From Armatimonadota bacterium (lineage in GTDB: Bacteria; Armatimonadota; Hebobacteria; CAIYQO01), in the NCBI GenBank assembly GCA_029553475.1, contig JAKPKV010000077.1:1-64000 (forward strand): 64,000 nucleotides of DNA. Direction: 5' to 3'. Shown piece after piece: positions 34,365 through 43,688 of this stretch. The stretch's first letter is position 1; each line of letters starts with the position of its first letter. The notes under the pieces are model-generated. The model saw only the letters and a list, made by a program, of their open reading frames with translations, had not been told where the DNA came from and did no database searches. Both the position numbers and the translations under genes were made by a program.

Positions 34365-35576
34365 ATGACTACCGCCTACCCCACCGCTGACCGCATGGCC
34401 TGGTTCCGCCAGGCGCGCTTTGGCCTGTTCATCCACTGGGGGCTCTACTCGCTGCTGGAAAAGGGCGAGTGGATCTTCCACATGGAAGGCATCCCCGACG
34501 CCGAGTACCAGGCGCTGGCCGACCGCTTTGACCCGCAATCGTTCGACCCGCGCGCCTGGGCGCGGCTGGCGAAGCGCGCGGGCATGGGCTACGTGGTCTT
34601 CACCACCAAGCACCACGACGGTTTTTGCCTGTGGGACACCGCCACCACCGATTTTTGCTCGACGAAGCATGGCGCGAAGCGCGATTACGTGCGCGAGGTG
34701 ACGGAGGCTTTCCGCGCCGAGGGGCTGAAAGTGGGCCTCTACTACTCGCTGGGCGACTGGCACGTGCCCTGCTACAAAGCGGTGGCCGCGGGGGACGGCA
34801 GCCAGGTGCCCGCGCTGCGCGACTACCTGCACACCCACGTCCGCGAACTGCTCTCCAACTACGGCCAGATTGACCTGCTCTGGTACGACGGCGCGTGGTT
34901 CGACGACAACTACCTCACCGCCGAGACGCTGGGCGCGGCGGAGTTGAACGCCATGGCCCGCGCGCTGCAGCCGCGCATCGTCATCAATCCCCGCGCCGGC
35001 ACCGCGGAAGATTTCGACACCTGTGAGAACGAGTGCAAGCCCGCCCCATACGGCACCGATTGGGAGATGTGCATCTGCATCAACGATATCTGGGGCTATT
35101 GCAAGCACGACTACAACTACAAGACGTACAACCAGCTCATCTTCCAACTGGTGAACTGTGCGGTGCAGGGCGGCAACTACCTGCTGAACGTCGGCCCCAC
35201 CGGCGACGGCGTCATCCCCGGCGCGCAGGCCGAACGCCTGGAAGCCGTCGGCCGCTGGATGGCCGTGCACGGCGAGTCCGTGCGCGGCACCGAGCGCTTA
35301 CAACGCCCCTTCTTCGCCTTCGGCCGCGTCACCCGCAAGGCGAGCCGCGTCTACCTACACGTCTTCTACTGGCCCGGCTCCACGATGGCCGTCGCCAACC
35401 TCGGCCCCGACGTCTGGTGGGGCGAGACCCCCGGCGCCCTCCCGGTCACCGCCCGCATCCTCACCACCGGCCAACCCGTCCCCTGCCACTGGGAAGGCGA
35501 CCGCCTCATCATCGAAGGGTTACCGGAGAACCCGCCCGATCAGGCGGATACGGTGGTTGTGGTCGAACAAGGGTGA
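34365..35576 (+). CDS. GH29 alpha-L-fucosidase
   Basis: Retaining alpha-L-fucosidase of 403 aa. The start ATG follows GAAAGG. Family pattern: WFRQARFGLFIHWGLYSLLE, HHDGFCLWDT, GLYYSLGDWH, then the nucleophile D175 in LLWYDGAW, and CEN at about 223-225 in the region of the acid/base residue. The C-terminal beta-sandwich is present. No signal peptide, so intracellular. It sits with GH95 (31.3 kb) and GH31 (36.8 kb) and may share a substrate with them, for example fucosylated xyloglucan or mucin oligosaccharides. Length is typical of compact bacterial GH29 enzymes. Confidence 0.92.
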   Translation: MTTAYPTADRMAWFRQARFGLFIHWGLYSLLEKGEWIFHMEGIPDAEYQALADRFDPQSFDPRAWARLAKRAGMGYVVFTTKHHDGFCLWDTATTDFCSTKHGAKRDYVREVTEAFRAEGLKVGLYYSLGDWHVPCYKAVAAGDGSQVPALRDYLHTHVRELLSNYGQIDLLWYDGAWFDDNYLTAETLGAAELNAMARALQPRIVINPRAGTAEDFDTCENECKPAPYGTDWEMCICINDIWGYCKHDYNYKTYNQLIFQLVNCAVQGGNYLLNVGPTGDGVIPGAQAERLEAVGRWMAVHGESVRGTERLQRPFFAFGRVTRKASRVYLHVFYWPGSTMAVANLGPDVWWGETPGALPVTARILTTGQPVPCHWEGDRLIIEGLPENPPDQADTVVVVEQG

Positions 35577-35578
35577 TG

Positions 35579-35689
35579 GGCGGGCGAGCGTCCTCGCGAG
35601 CCGACTCCGGATGGAGATGATGGTTTGTCGTGCACGACTTATATCACGTCCACCCGGCATCGGCTCGCGGAGACGCTCGCCCGTCCAAT
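35579..35689. repeat. Palindromic MITE-like element, copy B
   Basis: Starts 3 bases after the fucosidase stop. Terminal arms GGGCGGGCGAGCGTCCTCGC and its complement match copies A and C with a few substitutions. The inner 45 bases are shorter than in A or C. Confidence 0.87.
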
Positions 35690-35706
35690 TTACCCTCTCC
35701 ACCGCG

Positions 35707-36552
35707 TCACCGCAGCGCCTCCGCCGGCGGCGGATAGCCCACCAGCGCCGTCTGCCAGGGGGTGGTGATGGGGTAGGCCAGCATCTGTGGCGTGGCAGGT
35801 TGTACAAAGAGATGCGCCCGCACCGCCGCCGGGGTGAGCATGTAGCTTTCCGGGGCGAAGGCTTTCCAGGAAGCGGGAGCCTCGTAGGTGAATGCCTGGG
35901 TGATGGTCACCTCTCCACCCGGTTTCACCGTCCAGATGGGCGGTTTGCCCGGCACCGCCACGGGGTTGATGACCAGCCAGGGGTCCAGCAGCGTCGAGTA
36001 ATAATAACCGAGCAGCTGTGGCTGGTGGATAGTGCACTCGGACGCAGTGGCATTCTTCACCGTGACACTCACTTCAAACTGTCGCCCGAAGAAGATCGGC
36101 TTCACCGGTTTCGTGAAGGCGGCGGTCACCGCCGGCGCCGCCAGCATCGCGGCAAAACGCTCCGCGTCGCCGATGGGCTTCATCCCCTGAAAGCCGCCGG
36201 TGAGGGTATAGCCGTCGCGCGTCCGGGTGAGGAAGAAGAGCTGCTGCTGCCCCGGCTGCAGGGTGAAGCCGCCGTGGTCCATGATGATCATCCCGCCGCG
36301 CGTCTCCGGCGGCGCCGCGTGGCGCACCGTCACCGTCTCCAGCGCCGGCCCGCGCAGCACCCGCTGCACGGTGATGGTCGCCTGTCCGGCGTTCCAGTCC
36401 GGTACGTTCGGCAGCCGTATGTCCTCTTTCACCGTGCCCACGATGACAACATCAGAGGTGGCGACCAATTCCTGGTCCGACACCGCCGCCATCATCGCCG
36501 CCGCCGGCGCCAGCGCGCACGCCGCGCAGAGCCAACACAGGATGCGAAGCAT
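35707..36552 (-). CDS. Secreted protein of unknown function
   Basis: Protein of 281 aa with an N-terminal signal peptide (MLRILCWLCAACALAPAAAM). Two beta-rich parts can be seen. The first (about 28-150) contains the pattern DVVIVGTVKEDIRL...ITVQRVLRG, reminiscent of small OB- or Ig-like secreted domains. The second (about 155-265) includes FGRQFEVSVTVKNATASECT, LDPWLVINPVAVPGKPPIW and TITQAFTYEAP, like an Ig-fold accessory domain. No catalytic motif is visible. It is convergent with the fucosidase, with MITE copy B in between. Start ATG 36552 follows AGGGGAGG at 9 bases. Confidence 0.65.
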   Translation of the reverse strand: MLRILCWLCAACALAPAAAMMAAVSDQELVATSDVVIVGTVKEDIRLPNVPDWNAGQATITVQRVLRGPALETVTVRHAAPPETRGGMIIMDHGGFTLQPGQQQLFFLTRTRDGYTLTGGFQGMKPIGDAERFAAMLAAPAVTAAFTKPVKPIFFGRQFEVSVTVKNATASECTIHQPQLLGYYYSTLLDPWLVINPVAVPGKPPIWTVKPGGEVTITQAFTYEAPASWKAFAPESYMLTPAAVRAHLFVQPATPQMLAYPITTPWQTALVGYPPPAEALR

Positions 36553-36581
36553 ACAAAACCTCCCCTGCAGTCACGTTGCCT

Positions 36582-36753
36582 GTTAGAAACTGTTTCAGAA
36601 GTCTGCGTTGTCGGCTCGCGGCGGGCTGCTCGTGGCTGGCAAGGCGGAGGGCCGCGAGTGTACTGGGGAGTACATGCCAGGCCAGCCAACGCGGCCAGGC
36701 GCGAGCAGCACCCGTGAGACGGCGGCGCAGACGGTGAAAACAATTTCTTAGAC
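36582..36753. repeat. 172-bp palindromic element with terminal inverted repeats
   Basis: The left end contains the 23-bp GAAACTGTTTC...GTCTGCG element (36585-36607). The right end reads, inverted, TAAGAAATTGTTTTCACCGTCTGCG split over 36729-36753, matching 18 of 25 positions. The inner arms (CTGCTCG...CTGGC...; AGTGTACT-GGGG-AGTACAT) also pair, so the whole unit is one long imperfect hairpin centred near 36666. No coding frame. Confidence 0.87.
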
Positions 36754-36847
36754 AGTCTCTCACCCGCCAATGTTCCCGCCCCTCCGCCGAAAGGGGGGAC
36801 GCTTCCCCCGGCGAATATCCCCCTCATCCCACCTCACGGAGGCACCC

Positions 36848-38809
36848 ATGGCGCAGATCAGGACAGACGGGCACCGCATTAGCTGGCGGCGAGGGCAGGA
36901 GATCGTCTGGATCGAGCCCTGGGGGGCGGACAGCGCCCGCGTGCGCGCCGCGCCGGCGCCGGGCGTGCGCGAGCTGCCGGGGGCGCTGCTGCCGCCGGAG
37001 CAGGCGGGGAAGGCGGAAATCGCCGTCGGAAACCACGGCGCCGAGCTGCGCAACGGCAAGCTGGTGGTGACCATCAGCGATACCGGCTGGATACGCTTCC
37101 TGCGCGCGGACGGCGCCGTGCTGCTGGAGGAGCTGCCGCACCTGCTGGTGCGCGACTTCAAATCCCTCGACGGCGGCGCCTACCGCATCCAGCAGCGCTT
37201 CCGCGCCTACCCTGGCGAGCGCCTCTACGGCATGGGGCAGCATCAGCACGGCCTGCTGGACCAAAAGGGCGCGGTGCTGGAGCTGCGCCAGCAGAATACC
37301 GAGGTGAATATCCCCTTCGTGGTCTCCAATCGCCGCTACGGCTTCCTCTGGAACAACCCGGCGGTGGGCGTCGCCGAGTTCGCCACCAATTTCACCCGCT
37401 GGACGTGCGACGCCGCGCAACAGATTGACTACTGGCTCACCGCCGGCGACGACTACGCCGAGCTGCTGCGCCACTACGCCGACGCCACCGGCCACGCGCC
37501 GATGATGCCGGAGTGGGCCAGCGGCTTCTGGCAGTGCAAGCTGCGCTACCGGACGCAGGAGGAGCTGTTGAGCGTGGCGCGGGAGTATACGCGCCGCGGC
37601 CTGCCCATCTCCGTCATCGTGGTGGACTATTTTCACTGGACGATGATGGGCGAGTGGCGGTTCGATCCCGCGTGCTGGCCCGACCCCGCCGGCATGGTGC
37701 GCGAGCTGAAGGCGATGGGCATCGAGCTGATGGTCTCCATCTGGCCCACGGTGAATCCGAACAGCGACAACTACGGGCGCATGCAGGACGCCGGCCTGCT
37801 GGCGCTCACCGAGCGCGGGCTGCCCGCCGTCATGTCCTTCGAGGACACCCGGCCCGCGGGGCGCATGCTCCTCTCCTACTATGATCCCACCAACCCAGAA
37901 GCGCGCGAATTTCTCTGGCAGCAGGTGAAGGAACACTACTACGATCTCGGCATCCACATCTTCTGGCTCGACGCCTGCGAGCCGGAGATCATGCCCATGG
38001 ACCACGACCACATGCGCTACCACCTGGGCAACGGCGCCGCCGTCGGCAACCTCTACCCGATGCTGCACGAGCGGGCCTTCTACGACGGCATGACCGCCGC
38101 CGGCGAGCAGCGCGTGCTCAACCTCTGCCGCTCCGCCTGGGCGGGCAGCCAGCGCTACGGCGCCGCGGTGTGGTCGGGCGACATCCCCTCCACCTTCGAG
38201 GCGCTGCGGGCGCAGGTGCGCGCGGGCCTCAACATCGCCATGAGCGGCATCCCCTGGTGGACTACCGACATCGGCGGCTTCCACGGCGGCGACGTGGCGA
38301 GCGCCGACTTCCGCGAGCTCATCGTGCGCTGGTTCCAGTACGGCGTCTTCTGCCCGCTGTTTCGCCTGCACGGCGTGCGCCAACCCGGCACGGCGAAATC
38401 CGGCGGCCCGAATGAGGTGTGGTCCTTCGGCGAGGACGCCTACGCGATCATCACCGGCCTCATGCGCCTCCGCGAGCGCCTGCGCCCCTACATCATGGCG
38501 CAGATGCAACTGGCGCACACGCACGGCACCCCGCCCATGCGCCCGCTCTTTTTCGACTTCCCCGACGACGAAGCCGCCTACGCCGCCGACGACCAGTTCC
38601 TCTTCGGCCCCGACCTCCTCATCGCCCCCGTCCTCGAACAGGGCGCGACCCGCCGCGAAGTCTACCTCCCCGACGGCGACCGCTGGCGCGACGCCTGGAC
38701 CGACGCCATCCACGTCGGCGGCCAATGGCTCACCGTCGAAGCCCCCCTCCACTGCATCCCCGTCTTCGTGCGCGGCGACGCTGAGCTGCCCCTGCGAGAG
38801 GAGATGTGA
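36848..38809 (+). CDS. GH31 alpha-glucosidase/alpha-xylosidase
   Basis: Retaining enzyme of 653 aa from GH31. The ATG at 36848 follows GGAGGCACCC. N-terminal beta-sandwich: ERLYGMGQHQHG; then the (beta/alpha)8 barrel with nucleophile D375 (FWLDACEPE) and acid/base D445 (WSGDIPSTFEAL), and the IPWWTTDIGGFHGG block. The ACEPE context after the nucleophile resembles YicI-type alpha-xylosidases (DEAEPE) more than maltase-type enzymes. Together with GH29 and GH95 it would suit removal of xylose and fucose from xyloglucan fragments; this is inference. No signal peptide. Transcribed after the 172-bp palindrome. Confidence 0.9.
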   Translation: MAQIRTDGHRISWRRGQEIVWIEPWGADSARVRAAPAPGVRELPGALLPPEQAGKAEIAVGNHGAELRNGKLVVTISDTGWIRFLRADGAVLLEELPHLLVRDFKSLDGGAYRIQQRFRAYPGERLYGMGQHQHGLLDQKGAVLELRQQNTEVNIPFVVSNRRYGFLWNNPAVGVAEFATNFTRWTCDAAQQIDYWLTAGDDYAELLRHYADATGHAPMMPEWASGFWQCKLRYRTQEELLSVAREYTRRGLPISVIVVDYFHWTMMGEWRFDPACWPDPAGMVRELKAMGIELMVSIWPTVNPNSDNYGRMQDAGLLALTERGLPAVMSFEDTRPAGRMLLSYYDPTNPEAREFLWQQVKEHYYDLGIHIFWLDACEPEIMPMDHDHMRYHLGNGAAVGNLYPMLHERAFYDGMTAAGEQRVLNLCRSAWAGSQRYGAAVWSGDIPSTFEALRAQVRAGLNIAMSGIPWWTTDIGGFHGGDVASADFRELIVRWFQYGVFCPLFRLHGVRQPGTAKSGGPNEVWSFGEDAYAIITGLMRLRERLRPYIMAQMQLAHTHGTPPMRPLFFDFPDDEAAYAADDQFLFGPDLLIAPVLEQGATRREVYLPDGDRWRDAWTDAIHVGGQWLTVEAPLHCIPVFVRGDAELPLREEM

Positions 38810-38885
38810 TGCACTCTCCCTCCATCGGCGAGCTCCGCGGTTCCGTTCCCCTGTTTCGCCGGAGTCCCGCGACCCGTGTTCTCCC

Positions 38886-41147
38886 TCACCGCACCAGCAT
38901 CCAGCACAGGCTCGCTCCCGCCGGCGGCGGGGTCTCGAACTGGACGGTGAAACCGTCCTGCGCGCGGTCGGTGATGGCACGGTTAGTGAGCCAGGTGAAT
39001 TCCAGGAAGACGGCGTAGGCGGCGTCGGCCTCGGCTTTGGGGAAGGTGACGGTGAATGCCTTCGCGCCTTCGGGCACCGGCACGTTCACCCCGCGCAGGT
39101 TGCGCGCCTTCGTCTCGGTGCCGGAGAGGCCGCCGACGTTGAACAGCCCGCCGGGCAGCGACATGCCGCCGCCCTCGAAGCGGAAGGCGCCGTCCTTCGG
39201 CGAGACGGTGAGCGAGGCGGTCTTCGTCTGCCCGTCGTAGTACCATTTGATGGGCTGCGGGCGATTGTTCGGCTGATAGAAGGCGATGGCGGCGTCGGCG
39301 GTGTCCCCGGCGAAGACGATGCCCTCGTTGCAGGCGGAGTTGATGGCGATGATCGTGTTCCACGGCGGGCTGCCGTCGGCGCGCTTCGCGCTCGCCTCGA
39401 TGGAGTTGCCGCCGCCCGCCACCGTCATCACCGCGTGGCGCATCGTCGCGCCGTGGTTGGCGATATCGAAGACCGGCGCCGGGAAGGCGCCGGGCACCTG
39501 CTCGAAAAGCCACGCGCGGAAGGGGATGGGCTTGAACGGGTCGGGGCCGACCGCCTGCTCGATGGGGTCGTTGGCCGCGAAATCCAGCGGCGTGCCGCTG
39601 TGCGGGCCGGGGGCCACCTTCACGATGCGCTCCAGCGCGCCGCCCACGTAGCGTCCGCCCCAGGGGCCGTCGTCCTTCACCCCCCGTGCCACGTCGTAGA
39701 CGTTCGCGCCGGGGGCGATGATGTAGGTGAGCGGCGTCACCCGGCCGTCTTCGCTGTAGTGCTCCGGGCGGTAGAGGGTCGGCGCGCCGGCGGGTTTCGC
39801 CCCCCACCAGTGGCGGGTGATGGTGATCGTCTTCGTGCCGTCCGGATTGGCGGTGAAGCCGTGGATGTGGTACCAGCGGCGCACCCGGTTGCCGCCGGGC
39901 ACGTATTCGTTCGGCTCGTCCACCGCGAAGTAGCGGCCCACCACGTCCGGCGTCACCGGCGCGTCCGCTGAAAAAAGGATGAGGCCGCCCATGCGCAGCT
40001 CGGCGCGCCCGCCGGTGCTCGCGTCGGCGATGACTTGCGTCGGATAGCTCTTCCCCGCGAAAACGGGGTTCTTCACGTAGGGGCCGATGTCGTACCAGTC
40101 GCCGGGGCGTACGATGACGACGCTGCCGGCGGTGATCCATTTGGCCGGGTTCATGTTGATCATCGGCCGGCCGGTGCCCAGGGTGTGGGCGTTGGCCGCG
40201 CCGGTGTATTGCAGCTCGGCGGTGGCCGCGGTGAACGCCTCCACCCTGCCGCGGAAGTGATTGGAGAGGCTGTAGGGGAAGGCGGCGTAGAGCACGCCGT
40301 TCTCGTCGCCGGCGGTGGAGTGCACGTCGCCCATGTAGTTGAAGCCGGCGTAATACAGGTAGTTGTCGCCCTGCGAGTAGTTGTGCCGGTTCAGCATCAC
40401 GTCGAAGGTCTGGTTCTCGGTGTGCGAGTACGTGTCCATGCGGAGGACGTTGGCGTGGGTCTTGTTGGAGAGCAGCGCGCCTTTGCGCACGTCGGCGTCA
40501 ATATCGGCGATGACGTAGGGCTGCCGGCGCTCGGTATCATACCCCAGCGACTTGATGTAGAGCCGGTTCAGGTTGCCGCCCAGGGTGTTGACGAAGAGGC
40601 CGGGGAAGAGCCCGCGCAGGGTATGCACGTAGATGCGCTGGTCCTTGCCCGCCTGCACGCCGTCCACCACCCAGTCGTGATAGCTGGCGGTGCCGCGGAC
40701 CACGCTGTTGTCGAGCTGCAGCATGGGGTGGTAGTCCCAGTGCCCGGCGCTCTGTCCCTCCGGCATCTTCAGCGTGCGCGCGAAGGTCATGCCGCTCATC
40801 GGCGGCAGCAGCACCCGCATGGAACCGGTGCGGCCGTCGAGGATGGTGATGCCCGGCCCGTAGCCCCACTGCGTCGCCGGCGCCGGCGGCGCGGGCGTGC
40901 GCCAGGACTCCTGCGCGGTGTTCTCCGGCTGCCACGCCGGCGGCGCCGCCTTCGGGATCACCAGCACCCCGCCGCCCCGCGCGATGAGCCACGCCGACGC
41001 CGTGTCCAGCGTCGCCTGCGCCTCCGCCACCGTCGCCACCGGCCCGAATTGCTCCAGCGAGTAAACCCCCGCCACCGGCGTCGGCCCCTCCTGCGCGAAC
41101 ACCGCGCCGAGCAGCAGCACACCTATCAGCACCACAATCGCCCGCAT
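38886..41147 (-). CDS. Secreted beta-rich protein, paralogue 1 of a tandem pair
   Basis: Exported protein of 753 aa. The ATG at 41147 follows AAAGGAGCCAGAG and starts a signal peptide (about 1-18). The N-terminal part (VYSLEQFGPVATVAEAQATL, ARGGGVLVIPK) has the look of a pectate-lyase-like or beta-helix N-cap. A central region holds HANVLRMDTYSHTENQTFDV and NRHNYSQGDNYLYYAGFNYM. The last 85 residues form a jelly-roll-like domain (KAFTVTFPKAEADAAYAVFL, TWLTNRAITDRAQDGFTVQF, then CWMLVR at the C-terminus) resembling H-type-lectin modules. The next gene encodes a full-length homologue. No family known to me; a role in polysaccharide binding or cleavage at the cell surface is conjecture. Confidence 0.78.
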   Translation of the reverse strand: MRAIVVLIGVLLLGAVFAQEGPTPVAGVYSLEQFGPVATVAEAQATLDTASAWLIARGGGVLVIPKAAPPAWQPENTAQESWRTPAPPAPATQWGYGPGITILDGRTGSMRVLLPPMSGMTFARTLKMPEGQSAGHWDYHPMLQLDNSVVRGTASYHDWVVDGVQAGKDQRIYVHTLRGLFPGLFVNTLGGNLNRLYIKSLGYDTERRQPYVIADIDADVRKGALLSNKTHANVLRMDTYSHTENQTFDVMLNRHNYSQGDNYLYYAGFNYMGDVHSTAGDENGVLYAAFPYSLSNHFRGRVEAFTAATAELQYTGAANAHTLGTGRPMINMNPAKWITAGSVVIVRPGDWYDIGPYVKNPVFAGKSYPTQVIADASTGGRAELRMGGLILFSADAPVTPDVVGRYFAVDEPNEYVPGGNRVRRWYHIHGFTANPDGTKTITITRHWWGAKPAGAPTLYRPEHYSEDGRVTPLTYIIAPGANVYDVARGVKDDGPWGGRYVGGALERIVKVAPGPHSGTPLDFAANDPIEQAVGPDPFKPIPFRAWLFEQVPGAFPAPVFDIANHGATMRHAVMTVAGGGNSIEASAKRADGSPPWNTIIAINSACNEGIVFAGDTADAAIAFYQPNNRPQPIKWYYDGQTKTASLTVSPKDGAFRFEGGGMSLPGGLFNVGGLSGTETKARNLRGVNVPVPEGAKAFTVTFPKAEADAAYAVFLEFTWLTNRAITDRAQDGFTVQFETPPPAGASLCWMLVR

Positions 41148-41220
41148 CTCTGGCTCCTTTCCATCCCTCTTGATCACAGCACGCTGGCGAGGTTAACCCG
41201 TCCGGGCCACCACCGGGGCC

Positions 41221-41237
41221 GCGGAGTTGCACTCCGC
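41221..41237. repeat. REP-like hairpin, family GCGGAGT-GCA-ACTCCGC (copy 3, inverted)
   Basis: GCGGAGTTGCACTCCGC preceded by GGGGCC, between the two tandem paralogues. Confidence 0.85.
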
Positions 41238-41250
41238 ACGAGTGCTGTTC

Positions 41251-43494
41251 CTACCGCATCAGCACCCAATCCACCGCCGCCCCCGCCGGCGCGGGCCGAT
41301 CGAACCGCACGGTGAAGCCCGCCGCCGCCCGCTCGGTCACCGCGTGGGCGGTCATCCACGACGGCGACACGGTGACGGCGTAGGCCCCGTCCTTTTCCGC
41401 CGTCGGGAAGGTCACCGTGAACGCCTCCGCCCCCGCGGGCACGGGAACCTGCACCCCGCGGAAGTTGGCGGCCTTGCCGGCGCCGCCGGCCGCGGAGAAC
41501 CCGGCGGCCCTGTTGCCGGCCAGGCCGCGCACCGCGGTCAGCTCGCCGCCCGCCAGGTCCACGCCGCCGGCGTCGCCGGTATAGCCGCGCGGCCGCCACC
41601 ACAGCTGCAGATCGCCGCTGTTCGAGACGCCGAGGATGCCCTGCGGGCTGTTCCAGTCGCTCCCGCTCCACTTCATCTGCTGCGGCTGGCCGGGCTGGCG
41701 GAAGGCGATGGCCGCGTCGGCGGTATCGCCGGCGAAGGCAATGCCTTCGGTGCAGGCGCTCTGGACCTCGATGATTTTGTTCCACGGGCGCGGCAGCGGT
41801 TTGGCGGGGTCGCGATACTCGGCATACCGGCCGGAGCCGCCGTCCACCGACAGCACCGCGTGGCGCTGGGTTTCGCCGTGGTTGGCCACGTCAAGTACCG
41901 GCGCGGGGAAGGCGCCCGGCACGTTTTCGAAGAGCCACGAGCGGAAGGGGATGGGTTTGAAGGGATCCGGGCCCATCGCCTGCTCGATGGGGTCGCCGGG
42001 CGCGAAGTCGAACGCCGTGCCCAGGTGCGGGCCGGGGGAGAGTTTTATAATGCGCTCCAGCGCGCCGCCCGCGTAGCGCCCGCCCGATGGGCCGTCATCC
42101 TTCACCCCGCGTGCGACATCGTAAACGTTCGCGCCCGGGGCGATGATATACTTCAACGGCTTCGCGTCCTTCTGCGCCATGCCGGTGGTATAGTGCGCGG
42201 GATTATACAGCCGGGTGATGCTGACGTTGTTCTTCGCCCCCCACCAGTTGCGCTGGATGCTCAGCCACTTCAGCCCATCTTTTTCGCCAAAACCGGCGAT
42301 GTAGTACCAGCGGCGCACGGCCGCCGACCCCGGCACGTACTCGTCCGGCTCGTCCACCGCGAAGTAGCGGCCCACCACCTCCTCCGTCCACGGCGCGTCG
42401 TACGAGCGCACGCGGTCGGCGTAGCCGATGAGCGCGCCGCCGGGATGGATGATATGCGCGCGGCCGGCGGTGATCCATTTGGCCGGATTCATATTGATGA
42501 TGGGGCGCCCGGAGGCCAGCGTGTGCGCGTTCGTCGCCTCCCGGTACGTCAGCTCGGCGGTCGGCGGCGTGAACGTCTCCACCGTGCCGCGGAAGATGTT
42601 CGTCATGCTGACGGGGAAGGCGGCGTAGAGCACGCCGTTCTCGTCGCCGGCGGCGGCGTGCTCGTCGCCCATGTAGCGGAAACCGGCGTAATACAGGTAG
42701 TTGTCGCCCTGCGAGTAATTGTGCCGGTTCACCATCACGTCGAAGGTCTGGTTCTCGGTGTGCGAGTAGGTATCCATGCGGAGGACGTTGGCGTGGGTCG
42801 TGCTGGAGAGCGGCGTCCCGGCGGCGATGTCGTCGTCCACGTCCGCCACCACGTAGGGCAGTTGGCGTTCGGCATCATAGCCCAGCGACCGGATATACAG
42901 GCAGCTCATCTTGCCGCCCGGCGCGTTCACGAGCATGCCGGGGAACAGGCCGCGGATGGTGGGGACGTAGATGCGCCGCGCCTTGCCCGCCTGCACTCCT
43001 TCGACGACCCTGTCCTGATAGCCGGCGGCGCCGCGGATGAGATGATTATTGAGCTGCAGCATGGGCAGGTAGCCCCAGTGCCCGGCGCTCTGCCCCGCGG
43101 CCATGCGCAGGGTGCGCTCGATGGTCAGCGGGGTCATCTGCGGCACGGATACGGTCACCGCGCCGCCGCGGCGATCCACGATGGTGATGCCGGGAGTGTA
43201 GCCCCACTGCCGGGCCGGGGCGGGGGGATCGGGTTTGCGCCAGGCGCCCTGGGTGATATTCTCCGGCTTCCAGCCGGCGGGGGCGTCGGCGGGGATGAGC
43301 AGGATGCCCCCGCCGCCGGCGATGAGCGCGGCGGCGGCGTTCTCCAGCGCGGCGTCCGCCTGCGCCGGGGTGGCGATGGGGCCGTACTCCGCCAGCGAGA
43401 CGATGGCCGGCGCGGGCGCCGGCGCCTGGGCGCGCGCCCATATCCCGAGGCAGACCAGCAGCAGACAGCGGACGAATAACGCAGACCTTCGCAT
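41251..43494 (-). CDS. Secreted beta-rich protein, paralogue 2 of a tandem pair
   Basis: Exported protein of 747 aa, homologous over its full length to the 38886-41147 product. Identical blocks include HANVLRMDTYSHTENQTFDV, NRHNYSQGDNYLYYAGF, TYVPG-like DEYVPG and ANVYDVARGVKDDGP, plus GPDPFKPIPFR. Start ATG 43494 follows GGGAGG. Signal peptide at about 1-23. The C-terminal jelly-roll-like part is conserved (EAFTVTFPTAEKDGAYAVTV, WMTAHAVTERAAAGFTVRFD, ending WVLMR). The spacing of 103 bases with a REP hairpin suggests a tandem duplication, with this gene the first of the pair in transcription order. Confidence 0.78.
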   Translation of the reverse strand: MRRSALFVRCLLLVCLGIWARAQAPAPAPAIVSLAEYGPIATPAQADAALENAAAALIAGGGGILLIPADAPAGWKPENITQGAWRKPDPPAPARQWGYTPGITIVDRRGGAVTVSVPQMTPLTIERTLRMAAGQSAGHWGYLPMLQLNNHLIRGAAGYQDRVVEGVQAGKARRIYVPTIRGLFPGMLVNAPGGKMSCLYIRSLGYDAERQLPYVVADVDDDIAAGTPLSSTTHANVLRMDTYSHTENQTFDVMVNRHNYSQGDNYLYYAGFRYMGDEHAAAGDENGVLYAAFPVSMTNIFRGTVETFTPPTAELTYREATNAHTLASGRPIINMNPAKWITAGRAHIIHPGGALIGYADRVRSYDAPWTEEVVGRYFAVDEPDEYVPGSAAVRRWYYIAGFGEKDGLKWLSIQRNWWGAKNNVSITRLYNPAHYTTGMAQKDAKPLKYIIAPGANVYDVARGVKDDGPSGGRYAGGALERIIKLSPGPHLGTAFDFAPGDPIEQAMGPDPFKPIPFRSWLFENVPGAFPAPVLDVANHGETQRHAVLSVDGGSGRYAEYRDPAKPLPRPWNKIIEVQSACTEGIAFAGDTADAAIAFRQPGQPQQMKWSGSDWNSPQGILGVSNSGDLQLWWRPRGYTGDAGGVDLAGGELTAVRGLAGNRAAGFSAAGGAGKAANFRGVQVPVPAGAEAFTVTFPTAEKDGAYAVTVSPSWMTAHAVTERAAAGFTVRFDRPAPAGAAVDWVLMR

Positions 43495-43617
43495 GGGGAG
43501 CCTCCCGCGCGGTCACCATGCGGCACCGGGCTATTCATGCGCATGTAACCAAGGGCATTATACCGGGAGCCGGGTGATTTGCCAAGCAGACGCCGTATGG
43601 CATGCGGGAGAACTACG

Positions 43618-43645
43618 CCGGCCCACCATGGGCATGGTGGGCCGG
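43618..43645. terminator. Strong hairpin between divergent-side genes
   Basis: Perfect 12-bp stem CCGGCCCACCAT / ATGGTGGGCCGG, loop GGGC. It lies 44 bases beyond the 3' end of the small gene at 43689 and could end that transcript. No T-run follows, so terminator status is uncertain. Confidence 0.5.
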
Positions 43646-43688
43646 TGGCACGACGGCTGCCGTGCGAGCGCCTGTCTCGGTGACGGAT

